64,000 nucleotides of DNA from positions 124,001 to 188,000 of the forward strand of contig DGQP01000004.1 in assembly GCA_002400415.1 (NCBI GenBank), given 5' to 3'. This DNA comes from Chitinophagaceae bacterium UBA4411. GTDB lineage: Bacteria; Bacteroidota; Bacteroidia; Chitinophagales; Chitinophagaceae. Shown here piece by piece: positions 8,213 through 16,840 of this stretch. The notes beneath the pieces were generated by a model. The model did no database searches. It saw nothing but the letters and a program-made list of their open reading frames with translations, and had not been told where the DNA came from. Numbering within the stretch: position 1 is the first letter of the stretch; each line of letters opens with the position of its first letter. The position numbers and the translations under genes are program-made.

Positions 8213-9670
8213 TTATAATATTGCTGTGATCCTTCCCAGTAAAGTGCCCTGTGTGCATTCACCGGCTTTTACCATAACGTAACTGCCTTTTTGCAATGCA
8301 TAATTTTCTTTGGGAAAAACAAATACTTTTCCTTCAGAGCTTCTTCCTTTCCAGTCGGTATCACTTTTTTTACTTTCTCCTTCAATCAGTATTTTGAAGG
8401 TTTTTCCAATATCTTTTTTATTGCTTTCCAGCGACAGCCTGTTTTGCAGGTCCACCACTTCCTGCAACCTTCTTTTCTTTATCTCAAGCGGCACATCATC
8501 TTTAAAACGGCGCTGCGCCAATGTTCCGGGTCTTTCAGAATAATAGAACATATAGGAATAATCATATTGGGCATACTCCATAATGCTTAAAGTATCCTGG
8601 TGATCCTGTTCTTCTTCTGTACAAAAACCGGTAATGATATCCGCACTGATACCACAACCCGGAATAATTTCCCTGATTCTGTCCACTTTGGCCATATACC
8701 ATTCACGGGTATAAGTCCGGTTCATCAGTTGCAGAATTCTCGATGATCCGCTTTGTACCGGTAAATGAATATAGTTGCAGATGTTATCATACCTGGCGAT
8801 GGTGTGCAATACTTCGTCGGTAATATCTTTTGGATGTGAGGTGGAGAACCGAACCCGCAGGAGGGGTGATATCCGGGCTACCTGTTCAAGTAATCCTGCG
8901 AATGTAACAGGTGCCGGAGTCGCCGGCTGCCCGTTCTCAGTTATCTGTGGCTGGCCGTCAATATAATAATAACTGTCAACGTTTTGCCCGAGCAGGGTAA
9001 TTTCCCGGTATCCGTTTTCAAAAAGATCTTTGCATTCGCTGATAATACTTCCGGCATCCCGGCTTCTTTCCCGGCCACGGGTAAAGGGTACCACACAGAA
9101 TGAGCACATGTTATTACAGCCCCGCATGATACTTACAAATGCAGAAACGCCGTTGCTGTCTAACCGAACCGGTGCAATATCAGCATAGGTTTCATCCCGG
9201 CTTAATAATACATTGACTGCTTTCTGTCCCCCGGTTGCTTCCTCCACGAGTGCGGGTAACGTGCGGTATGCGTCCGGGCCCACAACGATATCCACCAGTT
9301 TTTCTTCTTCAATGAATTTTGTTTTCAACCGTTCAGCCATGCAGCCCAGCACACCAACCAGCATTCCTTTCTTTTCTTTTTTCAGCTTCCTGAATTCGGT
9401 CAGTCTCTTGCGTACGGTTTGTTCTGCTTTTTCCCGGATGGAGCAGGTATTGATAAAGATGAGATCAGCCTCTTCCACATTCCTGGTGGCGCCAAATCCT
9501 TCCTGGTTGAGAATCGATGCCACCACTTCGCTGTCGGCAAAATTCATCTGGCAGCCATAGCTTTCGATATAAAATCTCTTCTTATAAGTATTGGGGTCAT
9601 GGGTAAAAGGGGCATATGCTTCCCCCTGCCTTGTTTCATCCTGTACTTTATCTGTCACGTAGTCAAGCAT
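8213..9670 (-). CDS. miaB: MiaB tRNA methylthiotransferase
   Basis: A 485-residue radical-SAM enzyme that adds the methylthio group to N6-isopentenyladenosine at tRNA position 37. The N-terminal MTTase domain has C40 (YGCQMNFADSE), C76 (NTCSIREKAEQ) and C110 (VLGCMAERLK), the three ligands of the auxiliary 4Fe-4S cluster. The radical-SAM cluster is GCNNMCSFC with C185, C189, C192. The C-terminal TRAM domain ends in KAGECTQGTLLGRI. The ATG at 9668-9670 is preferred; the codon before it is TTG. An N-terminal extension of about 30 residues precedes the domain. It is the first gene of the operon running to secG. Confidence 0.95.
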   Translation of the reverse strand: MLDYVTDKVQDETRQGEAYAPFTHDPNTYKKRFYIESYGCQMNFADSEVVASILNQEGFGATRNVEEADLIFINTCSIREKAEQTVRKRLTEFRKLKKEKKGMLVGVLGCMAERLKTKFIEEEKLVDIVVGPDAYRTLPALVEEATGGQKAVNVLLSRDETYADIAPVRLDSNGVSAFVSIMRGCNNMCSFCVVPFTRGRERSRDAGSIISECKDLFENGYREITLLGQNVDSYYYIDGQPQITENGQPATPAPVTFAGLLEQVARISPLLRVRFSTSHPKDITDEVLHTIARYDNICNYIHLPVQSGSSRILQLMNRTYTREWYMAKVDRIREIIPGCGISADIITGFCTEEEQDHQDTLSIMEYAQYDYSYMFYYSERPGTLAQRRFKDDVPLEIKKRRLQEVVDLQNRLSLESNKKDIGKTFKILIEGESKKSDTDWKGRSSEGKVFVFPKENYALQKGSYVMVKAGECTQGTLLGRITAIL

Positions 9671-9689
9671 CAACTAAAAATTTGGAGAG

Positions 9690-9697
9690 CAAATATA
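9690..9697 (-). promoter_or_regulatory. -7 promoter element before miaB
   Basis: The minus strand reads TATATTTG, an exact match to the Bacteroidota -7 element TAnnTTTG, 20 bases before the miaB ATG. No clear TTG is present at about 19 bases further upstream, so the -33 part is weak. It would drive the miaB-to-secG operon. Confidence 0.5.
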
Positions 9698-9807
9698 CCC
9701 AAAAGCCGGAAGATTGTGACAGGATGGCAGCAATTTATCGACCTCGTAAAACAAACGTTTGGGCTTACCATTACTCCAAAACTTTCTGTCCATCAGCAGG
9801 TTCGGGT

Positions 9808-9815
9808 TATCTTTG
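9808..9815 (+). promoter_or_regulatory. -7 promoter element before the TonB receptor
   Basis: TATCTTTG on the plus strand matches the Bacteroidota -7 element TAnnTTTG exactly and lies 15 bases before the ATG at 9831. The -33 TTG is not clear, and the leader would be short, so this is a candidate only. Confidence 0.4.
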
Positions 9816-9830
9816 GCCGTCTAATCACCG

Positions 9831-12242
9831 ATGTTAAAAAGAGCCGCTCTCCTTATAACCACTGTTCTGTTTGTCCTAGCAGCCGCTGCCCAGCAAAATG
9901 CAGTACTGGGCTTATTAACCGGCAATGTCATGGATGAAAAGAAGAAAGCCCTGGAAGGGGCTACTGTTCAGCTGATCTCGTTTACAGACAGCCTGAACAA
10001 GCGAACTGTTTCTTCTGATAATACCGGCCAGTTCACTTTCCAGGCTATACCCTTTGGTTATTATAAATTATCCATCAGCTATATAGGTCTGCAGCCCCTG
10101 ACCCTTGATAGTATATATTTCCGTACTGAACGGTATGATTTTAATATGAGTGATCTTATCCTGCAGCCGAGAACTACAGATAATCTTGAAACGGTGGTTA
10201 TTTATGCGGAAAAACCTTTGATCCAGTCAAAGGATGGCAATATCACTTTTAATGCGGGAGAGTCTGCGCTGGCTGCCGGCAGCAATGCCAGTGAATTGCT
10301 GACCAATGTGCCTCTTGTTGGTAAGGATCCTGATGGCAAGATAACTGTACGCGGGAAAGAACCAAAGATCCTCATCGATGATAAACCGGTTGAGCTGAAC
10401 ATGCAGCAGTTACAAGACCTCCTTGAGTCATTGCCGGGCAGTTCTATTGAAAAGATTGAAATAATGACAAACCCGCCACCTCAATATGCCAACGAGCAGG
10501 GAGGAGTGATTAATATCGTAACCAAAAAAGGAAAAGTGGGAGTAAGCGGCCGGGCCTCGTTAACAACCGGCACAAGGGGAGAAGCTTCTTTTAATGCCAG
10601 TTTCACATATCGGAAAAATGGCCTGGCCATCAATATCAACGCCGGAGGAGGCTATAACCGCTATGAGGGGAATGGTTATTCGGTCCGGAATAATATGTAT
10701 ACCGACTCTTCAAATTTTTTCAATACAACCAATAATTATACGAATAAAAGCCTGCGCCCAAATTTCCGGGCCAACGTGGATTATGATATCAACAAGAATA
10801 ACCTGCTGAATTTTGTATTCAGTTATAACCAGAACGATTTTGATAATACCAATATCACTGAATACCGTAACATCAACCGCAACGATGAATTGTGGAAAAT
10901 GAGCCGCCGGGAAGTACTTAGCCAGGGCAATAATTATAGCCCGAACCTCAGCCTGAGTTATACTTTGAAAGGAAAACCGGGAGAGACCTTACGCATCATC
11001 ACCGGGTATAATTTGTCTTTTAATGAAAGTGACCGGAATTTTTACCAGCAATTCTTTAACCCTGACCTTACACCGAACGGGATTGATTCTGTTCAGCAGC
11101 AACTCAATGAAACAAAGATCAATAGTTACAGCGGCCGGGTGAACTATGATAAGATGCTGGATAATAAAAAAACATTTATTTCCCTGGGGACAGCCTATAA
11201 CCGGTCCAACAATCATGTAACTGTGGATGCCAGTTACAAAAAGAAACCGGAAGGCACGATGGAGAAGCTGGATATGCTGAGTAATGATTTCTGGTTTCAC
11301 CAGACCATCACCAACCTGAGAGGATCCATCAGGCAAATACTCGGGGAGAATTTTAGTTTTACGGCAGGAGCTTCTGTTGAGCAGACAGGTATCTGGTTTG
11401 AATTATTAAAAGAAGGCCGTGATGTAAAGAACGATTACTGGACCTGGTTGCCTTTTGCCAATATTAATAAAACCTGGAAAGAGAAACTGAGTCTAACATT
11501 AGCTTACCGTCGCAGTATACGACGCCCTGGTATTGGTGAATTAAATCCTACTGTTGATTTTTCGGATCCGTATAATATCCGTTTTGGTAATGAGAAACTG
11601 GAAGCTTCCACTGCACATAATTTTGATTTTGTGGTTGGCCGTACCAAACCTAAATATTATGTCAATCTCGGGATGGGGTATAATATAGTGGAGGATGTAT
11701 TCAGCCAGGTAAGAACATTGCTGGCGAATGCTGTGACCCAGGTGACCTGGGAAAACATCAGCGACCGCAAAGAGTATGAACTAAGCAGCTGGAATGGAGT
11801 GACCATCAGTAAAAAATGGAAAGTAAACTTCAGTGCCAGTTATACTTATAATAAATACAGCGAATTTGATAAAACCGTTAGGAAATTCAGGGATGGCGGT
11901 TCCTTCACTTCCAATATCAACTCTGCGTTTTTGCCCACAGATCTCTGGAGTATCCATGGCGGGTTTAATATTAATCGTTTTTCCAATCCCCAGGGTTATG
12001 CCCGCTGGAATACGAGCATGAACCTGGGTGTGCAACGGAAGTTCTTCCGCAAAAAACTGGTCATCACAGTAAATACGATTGACCCTTTTGCCAACCAGCA
12101 GCGCAGGATATTTACTTATGGGACTAATTTTAACTTAGAAAATTACAGCAGTACCCGGACAAGAAATTTCAGGATCAGTGTGGCGTATAACTTTACAAAG
12201 ATGCAGAAGAAAAAACCGGTTGTGCTGCCGGCTAAGAAATAG
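9831..12242 (+). CDS. TonB-dependent-receptor-like outer membrane protein
   Basis: An 803-residue outer membrane beta-barrel protein. Signal peptide about residues 1-20; a carboxypeptidase-regulatory-like (beta-sandwich) domain at about 27-110 with the sequence GNVMDEKKKALEGATVQL at its start; a plug-like region about 120-235 containing VRGKEPKILIDDKPV and ending INIVTKKG; then a barrel with many alternating aromatic strands and a basic tail. It resembles the Bacteroidota outer-membrane-beta-barrel family with a plug but no obvious TonB box. The substrate cannot be told; no SusD partner or transport gene adjoins. It stands alone, divergent from miaB. Confidence 0.85.
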   Translation: MLKRAALLITTVLFVLAAAAQQNAVLGLLTGNVMDEKKKALEGATVQLISFTDSLNKRTVSSDNTGQFTFQAIPFGYYKLSISYIGLQPLTLDSIYFRTERYDFNMSDLILQPRTTDNLETVVIYAEKPLIQSKDGNITFNAGESALAAGSNASELLTNVPLVGKDPDGKITVRGKEPKILIDDKPVELNMQQLQDLLESLPGSSIEKIEIMTNPPPQYANEQGGVINIVTKKGKVGVSGRASLTTGTRGEASFNASFTYRKNGLAININAGGGYNRYEGNGYSVRNNMYTDSSNFFNTTNNYTNKSLRPNFRANVDYDINKNNLLNFVFSYNQNDFDNTNITEYRNINRNDELWKMSRREVLSQGNNYSPNLSLSYTLKGKPGETLRIITGYNLSFNESDRNFYQQFFNPDLTPNGIDSVQQQLNETKINSYSGRVNYDKMLDNKKTFISLGTAYNRSNNHVTVDASYKKKPEGTMEKLDMLSNDFWFHQTITNLRGSIRQILGENFSFTAGASVEQTGIWFELLKEGRDVKNDYWTWLPFANINKTWKEKLSLTLAYRRSIRRPGIGELNPTVDFSDPYNIRFGNEKLEASTAHNFDFVVGRTKPKYYVNLGMGYNIVEDVFSQVRTLLANAVTQVTWENISDRKEYELSSWNGVTISKKWKVNFSASYTYNKYSEFDKTVRKFRDGGSFTSNINSAFLPTDLWSIHGGFNINRFSNPQGYARWNTSMNLGVQRKFFRKKLVITVNTIDPFANQQRRIFTYGTNFNLENYSSTRTRNFRISVAYNFTKMQKKKPVVLPAKK

Positions 12243-12300
12243 TTCTTCTCTTCTTATTGTCCTGCAGGAACAAATGACCGGATACATCCGGAGTTTTATG

Positions 12301-12373
12301 AGCGGAAGACGGGACTCGAACCCGCTACCTACAGCTTGGGAAGCTGTCGCTCTACCAGGTGAGCTACTTCCGC
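12301..12373 (-). tRNA. tRNA-Gly (anticodon CCC)
   Basis: The minus strand folds as a full cloverleaf: acceptor GCGGAAG with CTTCCGC, D stem GCTC/GAGC, anticodon stem ACAGC/GCTGT with loop TTCCCAA, five-base variable loop AGGTA, and T stem GCGGG/CCCGT with loop TTCGAGT. The anticodon is CCC, reading GGG. The discriminator base is T at 12301, usual for tRNA-Gly. CCA is not encoded. It lies between the TonB receptor and a minus-strand gene. Confidence 0.93.
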
Positions 12374-12388
12374 TTTCAGGCTGCTAAT

Positions 12389-12907
12389 TTACAAAACAGC
12401 ATCTGAAAAACGGGCCTTTTTTACCAGCCAGCTTTCCTTTACGGGGATGATCCATTTATTTTCTAATTCTTCTTTGGTCTGCACCAGGTTATTAAAATAA
12501 AGGGTATCGTTGGTAATAAACCCATTTTCCGCAGCATATTGCAGCTGCGAAAGGGGAAGCATCTGTATTTTATCTTTTACCACGAATGCAAGCGTGGTGC
12601 GGTCAAACATATTCACATGGAAACGTTGCTCAATATCTTTTATCAGCCTGACAGAACTGTCGGTACTGCAGCCACTCACACCGGCAGCTGTTTCATCCGC
12701 CAGCAAAACGATGAACTGGCCGAAAAATAAATGAGCTTCACCCTTTACCGGTGTGCCATGGCTTTTCCATTGTGCCGTGAATTGCTTCAGCATTTCTTCC
12801 ACTTCAAAGGCTTCGCCCAATGAAAAAAGGCGGCTGGACTGGTACACCCAAACCCGGGAGCCGGGGTGAAAACTACCGTCAAGAAGGTATTTATAATCGA
12901 GGTTCAT
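12389..12907 (-). CDS. conserved Bacteroidota protein of unknown function
   Basis: A 172-residue soluble protein with no signal peptide or membrane segment. It starts MNLDYKYLLDGSFHPGSRVW, which I recognise as a conserved protein of Bacteroidota that is sometimes annotated as an ABC transporter ATPase although no Walker A or ABC signature is present here. The middle has mixed strands (HLFFGQFIVLLADE) and the C-terminus is helical. It is divergent from a TTG-started gene at 12937. Function is unknown. Confidence 0.75.
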   Translation of the reverse strand: MNLDYKYLLDGSFHPGSRVWVYQSSRLFSLGEAFEVEEMLKQFTAQWKSHGTPVKGEAHLFFGQFIVLLADETAAGVSGCSTDSSVRLIKDIEQRFHVNMFDRTTLAFVVKDKIQMLPLSQLQYAAENGFITNDTLYFNNLVQTKEELENKWIIPVKESWLVKKARFSDAVL

Positions 12908-12936
12908 GGCGCTAAATTACAACCAAATAAATCCTT

Positions 12937-13338
12937 TTGGAACATTCATCTATACAAGACCCGGCCATCCTGGCCCACTGGACTTACACAAGAGAGGAGT
13001 GGCGGGCCTTTCAGCGTTGGTCCCGGAAGAAAAAAAGCTGGCTGCATTTCCTGCTGTATTTTTTAACACCCGGCAAAAATCAAACCCCGGAAGTAAAGAT
13101 CTCGCCGGAAAAATTATCAATAGGAGAAGGGCAACACCCTTTCAGTAATGCAGAACATATCTTAAAAAGAGTGGAGATAAGAGATGCGGGGCGGTTAAAT
13201 GTAATGGAGATAACGGTTGAAAGACTGAATGATACATATTCCGGTTTGCTTGAAATAAGAGTACCCGTTCCAAAAGGAAAATTAAGGGAGGCTATAGCCC
13301 TGCAAGAAAAAATAGGTACTCAGTTGCCATCTTTTTGA
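12937..13338 (+). CDS. hypothetical protein with TTG start
   Basis: A 133-residue protein. The only plausible start is TTG at 12937, since no ATG occurs until far into the frame. It opens EHSSIQDPAILAHWTYTREE, has one hydrophobic aromatic patch (WLHFLLYFL, about residues 35-43) that is probably too short for a stable membrane span, then a strand-rich region and a C-terminal helix with KLREAIALQEKIGTQL. I do not recognise a family. Its last 19 bases overlap the convergent small membrane gene. Codon use fits its neighbours. Confidence 0.6.
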   Translation: MEHSSIQDPAILAHWTYTREEWRAFQRWSRKKKSWLHFLLYFLTPGKNQTPEVKISPEKLSIGEGQHPFSNAEHILKRVEIRDAGRLNVMEITVERLNDTYSGLLEIRVPVPKGKLREAIALQEKIGTQLPSF

Positions 13339-13580
13339 GATGCTTTACGATCATCAAGACCCGGCTCATGCCAGATGGCGAGAACAAGACCTGTAATTAC
13401 GGATCTCACGATTAATTTCCCGGTTTCACTAAGCGATAAAATCTCGCTGATCTGTTGCTTCTTATTAAAGTAATTCTCAATTATCACAAAGAGAATTGTT
13501 ATGATAAAAACAAATAAGCTCATCCTTAGAAACCGCTTCCAGGTAAATCCTCTCCAGAATCCTTTTCGTTGTGCAGCCAT
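13320..13580 (-). CDS. small membrane protein next to the CCG-domain protein
   Basis: An 86-residue protein with a basic N-terminus (MAAQRKGFWRGFTWKRF), one strong transmembrane helix at about residues 18-36, and a second weakly hydrophobic segment at 60-75. Its ATG overlaps the stop of the Fe-S gene by one base (TAATG), so the two are probably translationally coupled. Function is unknown; the coupling suggests a role linked to the Fe-S protein. Confidence 0.65.
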   Translation of the reverse strand: MAAQRKGFWRGFTWKRFLRMSLFVFIITILFVIIENYFNKKQQISEILSLSETGKLIVRSVITGLVLAIWHEPGLDDRKASQKDGN

Positions 13581-14359
13581 TATTCCATTGATTTAGCAAC
13601 CAGTTCCGCCACATCCAATACTTCCACGGATTCTTCTTTCTCCGCCAGCTTTACGCCATCGGTCATCATTGTATTGCAAAAGGGGCAGGCCGAAGCGATG
13701 ATATCCGCACCTGTGCCGATGGCTTCATGACTTCTGTCTATATTGATTCTTGTAGTTCCCTTTTCCTCTTCCTTGAACATTTGTGCTCCACCGGCACCAC
13801 AGCAGAGGCCGTTGCTTTTGCAGCGTTTCATTTCCACCAGTTCCGCATCCAGCGCTTCCAGTACTTTTCTCGGGGCCTCATAAATATTATTGGAACGGCC
13901 CAGGTAGCAGCTGTCATGATAAGTGATCTTCTTTCCCCTGAAAGTACCGCCTTCTTTCAGCCTGATCTTTCCTTCGTCAATCAGTTGTTGTAACAAAGTC
14001 GTGTGATGAATCACTTCATAAGTGCCGCCGAGTTCCGGGTATTCATTTTTCAATGTATTGAAACAATGCGGGCAGGCCGTTACAATTTTCTTGATACCAT
14101 AATTATTCAGCACCTGGATATTCTGGTAGGCCATCATCTGGAACATGAACTCATTGCCTGCACGGCGAACAGGATCGCCGGTACACATTTCTTCTTTGCC
14201 CAAAATGGCGTAGTTGATACCAGTTTTATTCAAGATTGTAACAAAGGCTTTGGTGATCTTCTGGGCACGCTGATCAAAACTGCCGGCACAACCCACCCAA
14301 AATAGTATTTCCGGACTTTTCCCATTGGCAAACAGTTCGGCTGCGGTCGGAACATTCAT
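13580..14359 (-). CDS. CCG-domain Fe-S protein, Hdr/LldE-like
   Basis: A 259-residue protein with two cysteine-rich CCG domains like those of heterodisulfide reductase subunit B, GlpC and LldE. The first has CAGSF near residue 19 and CPHCFNTLKNEYPELGG; the second has YHDSCYLGR followed by GLCCGAGGAQMF and ACPFCNTMM. These domains bind unusual Fe-S clusters and pass electrons, probably at the inner face of the membrane. The natural partner is the membrane 4Fe-4S protein at 17594-18919, which is here 3.2 kb away rather than adjacent. The donor and acceptor are unknown. Confidence 0.85.
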   Translation of the reverse strand: MNVPTAAELFANGKSPEILFWVGCAGSFDQRAQKITKAFVTILNKTGINYAILGKEEMCTGDPVRRAGNEFMFQMMAYQNIQVLNNYGIKKIVTACPHCFNTLKNEYPELGGTYEVIHHTTLLQQLIDEGKIRLKEGGTFRGKKITYHDSCYLGRSNNIYEAPRKVLEALDAELVEMKRCKSNGLCCGAGGAQMFKEEEKGTTRINIDRSHEAIGTGADIIASACPFCNTMMTDGVKLAEKEESVEVLDVAELVAKSME

Positions 14360-14448
14360 GCAGTGAAATTTATTTCAAATCTAAACTAAAAACCTGTTTC
14401 ATTCGCATTGTGCGATTCTTTCCTTTATTTTGCCGCATTAGTAACAGC

Positions 14449-15483
14449 ATGAAGAAATTTTTCCAGCGTTTAACGAATTGGGAGTTGTGGAATTTTTATG
14501 TACTCTATTTCCCGATCAGCTTTGTATGGTTCTGGTATTGCCTGCGCAGCGGCTCCTTTTGGTTTTTTAGTTCCTCGAATCCCACCATCACGTTTGGCGG
14601 ATTTGAAGGGGAGGGGAAAAAAGAGATGTATGACCAGTTACCGCAGCACCTGGTACCTAAAACCATTTATATCCTGCATGATCTTCCTTTTGAAGAGGTC
14701 AGAAAAAAGATAACGGAGGCCGGTTTTGTTTTTCCTTTTATCGTTAAACCGGATATCGGGATGAAAGGTATCCTGTTCCGGAAGATCGATAACGAGGAAC
14801 AATTGCAAAAATATCATGAAAGGATACCCGTTGAATACATTGTGCAGGATCTTGTTGAGCTGCCCGTGGAAGTGAGTGTGTTCTATTACCGCCACCCAAC
14901 GGAACAGAAAGGGAAAGTAAGCGGTTTTATTGATAAGGAATTGCTGCAGGTTAAAGGTGACGGGCAGTCCAGTTTGAAAGAACTGGTGGCCCTGCATCCC
15001 CGCGCCAAATTCCGGATGGAAGAGATGGAACACCGGCATGGTCACCGGTTTGACCGTATTATACCTGCCGGAGAAATATTCTATTTGTCTTATGCCGGTA
15101 ACCATAACCGCGGCGCCCATTTCACCAACCTGCATAACGAGATCAATGAAAAAATGCACCAGGTATTTGATGAACTGAGTCACCAGACCCGGTTCTTTTA
15201 TGGACGCTATGATATTAAAACCACTTCTGTTGAAGACCTGAAAGAAGGGAAGAATTTTTCCATACTCGAATTCAATGGTTGCGGGGCAGAACCCAATCAT
15301 ATCTATGACTGTAACATGAGTATCTGGAAAGCGTATGGTATTATACTGGAACACTGGAAAGCCCTGTATAAGATCAGCCGCCACAATCATGAAAACGGGA
15401 CTCCTTACTGGTCCTTTATGAAAGGGTGGAACTTCCTGAAAGAATCAGGCCGGCATTTTAAAATGCTGGAGAAATATGATTAA
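14449..15483 (+). CDS. ATP-grasp-fold protein
   Basis: A 344-residue protein with an N-terminal aromatic hydrophobic stretch (WNFYVLYFPISFVWFWY) and then an ATP-grasp-like fold: FPFIVKPDIGMKGILFRKI holds the nucleotide-binding strand with K, EYIVQDLVELPVEVSVFYY the central part, and NFSILEFNGCGAEPNHIY the Mg-binding end with E and N. Such proteins are often listed as D-alanine-D-alanine ligase relatives, but the substrate is unknown. The ATG at 14449 is chosen; a GTG at 14410 would add 13 residues of no known value. It stands between the two halves of the Hdr-like unit. Confidence 0.72.
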   Translation: MKKFFQRLTNWELWNFYVLYFPISFVWFWYCLRSGSFWFFSSSNPTITFGGFEGEGKKEMYDQLPQHLVPKTIYILHDLPFEEVRKKITEAGFVFPFIVKPDIGMKGILFRKIDNEEQLQKYHERIPVEYIVQDLVELPVEVSVFYYRHPTEQKGKVSGFIDKELLQVKGDGQSSLKELVALHPRAKFRMEEMEHRHGHRFDRIIPAGEIFYLSYAGNHNRGAHFTNLHNEINEKMHQVFDELSHQTRFFYGRYDIKTTSVEDLKEGKNFSILEFNGCGAEPNHIYDCNMSIWKAYGIILEHWKALYKISRHNHENGTPYWSFMKGWNFLKESGRHFKMLEKYD

Positions 15484-15556
15484 GGAAGGAAACGGAAGTC
15501 AGAGGTCTGATGCCGGATTCTCTGGTACTGATAGTAAATAACGTTTCTGCTTTATA

Positions 15557-15612
15557 CCTCTTTCTGACTTCGGGCTTCTGACTTCATACTTCTAACTTCG
15601 TACTTTTGATTT
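15557..15612. repeat. 14-bp-period repeat array before the LysE-like gene
   Basis: Units CTTCTGACTTCGGG, CTTCTGACTTCATA, CTTCTAACTTCGTA and a degenerate CTTTTGATTTATG follow each other with period 14 and run into the ATG at 15613. A reverse-complement trace (GAAGTCAGAGG) lies at about 15496-15506. The array resembles the one at 6908-6942. Confidence 0.65.
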
Positions 15613-16323
15613 ATGCACCCCCTTATTAAAATTTTCTTTACCGGCATGCTGGTCAGTTTCCTGGGTTCACTGCCATTGGGAACGCTGAATATAGCTGCCA
15701 TGCAGATCGCTGTTTCAGATGGTATTTCGGGGGCTTTGTTATTTTCAGCCGGGTCATTACTGGTGGAGGTTATTTATGTACGCATCTCGCTGGTGGCAAT
15801 GGACTGGATCCGGAAACAGGAACGGATATTCAGGATACTGGAATGGGTTACTTTGTTAGTGGTGGTGGCCCTGGCTGCCTCCAGTTTTTATGCGGCACTG
15901 CATTCTTCTGTAGAAAAGAATATAGTACTCAGCAGTTCACTGCCTGCTTTCTTCCTGGGTGTGGTGATGAGTGCCGTAAACCCGGTACAGATACCTTTCT
16001 GGTTTGGATGGAGTACCGTGCTGTTCACCAAGAAAGTCTTATTGCCAAGACAGGATCATTATAATACGTATATCATCGGCATCGGGCTGGGTACTTTTAC
16101 CGGCAACTGCCTTTTTATTTTCGGAGGCCGCCTGATTGCAGGCAGTATCAATAACAACCAGCATATTCTTAACTGGGTGATCGGTGGCATTTTTGCCCTT
16201 ACCGCATTGATCCAGTTATGGAAAATATGGCACAAGAAAGATGCGGTGCACCAACTGGAACATCCCGAAGAAGTAACCGGCAGGATAGAAGAGCAATTAG
16301 AAAAAATTTCGCATAAAGATTAA
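15613..16323 (+). CDS. LysE/RhtB-type exporter
   Basis: A 236-residue membrane protein with six hydrophobic segments (about residues 8-28, 38-60, 72-92, 107-128, 147-170, 185-203). SLPLGTLNIAAMQIAVSDG near the start matches the LysE family opening (PGP-N---- helix), and NPVQIPFWFGW is the equivalent of the mid-protein Asn-Pro motif. LysE-type proteins export amino acids or related small molecules from the cytoplasm. The C-terminal 35 residues are charged and longer than usual. The substrate is unknown. A 14-bp repeat array ends at its start codon, which may affect expression. Confidence 0.8.
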   Translation: MHPLIKIFFTGMLVSFLGSLPLGTLNIAAMQIAVSDGISGALLFSAGSLLVEVIYVRISLVAMDWIRKQERIFRILEWVTLLVVVALAASSFYAALHSSVEKNIVLSSSLPAFFLGVVMSAVNPVQIPFWFGWSTVLFTKKVLLPRQDHYNTYIIGIGLGTFTGNCLFIFGGRLIAGSINNNQHILNWVIGGIFALTALIQLWKIWHKKDAVHQLEHPEEVTGRIEEQLEKISHKD

Positions 16324-16337
16324 TTAAACTTTTACTT

Positions 16338-16835
16338 ATGTCACTCAGTACTTCTTTTATTGATGAATTAAAACAGGAAGCGTTGCTGACCCGGAAGCTA
16401 CTGGAAAGAGTTCCGCTGGAGCAGAAAGACTGGAAGCCGCATGAAAAATCAATGACATTAGGAAGGCTGGCCACCCATATTGCAGAAACGCTTCACTGGA
16501 TATCAGTAATACTTGGAGCGGATGAATTTGATTTTGCTGCCAATCCATCGCCGAAAAGGCATGTGGCCGCTGATACAGCTGAGTTACTGTCAATCCTGGA
16601 TAACAACCTGGAAAAAGCAATAGCTGCTTTAGCTGCAGCAACAGATGAAGATTTTAATAAACACTGGGTTATCAAAAGAGGAGAACAGGTTGTAATGAGC
16701 AGCCCGAAGAAAGCAGCTATTCGTGGCTGGGGTTTCAGTCATCAGTTTCATCACCGGGGCCAGTTAACAGTGTACCTGCGGTTATTAAATATACCTGTTC
16801 CCGGTATGTATGGTCCAAGTGCAGATGAACACTGA
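16338..16835 (+). CDS. DinB-family four-helix protein
   Basis: A 165-residue protein of the DinB/YfiT superfamily, soluble four-helix bundles that often bind a metal by three histidines. The pattern is visible: TLGRLATHIAETLHW with a His near residue 47, and GFSHQFHHRGQLTVYLRLL with two further His near residues 134-138, then the typical end IPVPGMYGPSADE. Family members act in thiol or glutathione-like chemistry in some species, but most are uncharacterised. It starts 14 bases after the LysE-like gene and is probably co-transcribed. Confidence 0.88.
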   Translation: MSLSTSFIDELKQEALLTRKLLERVPLEQKDWKPHEKSMTLGRLATHIAETLHWISVILGADEFDFAANPSPKRHVAADTAELLSILDNNLEKAIAALAAATDEDFNKHWVIKRGEQVVMSSPKKAAIRGWGFSHQFHHRGQLTVYLRLLNIPVPGMYGPSADEH

Positions 16836-16840
16836 GAAAT

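Noticed and set aside
14638..15390. 250-residue minus-strand frame inside the ATP-grasp gene
   Set aside because: The sense frame has a recognisable fold; the antisense frame has none.
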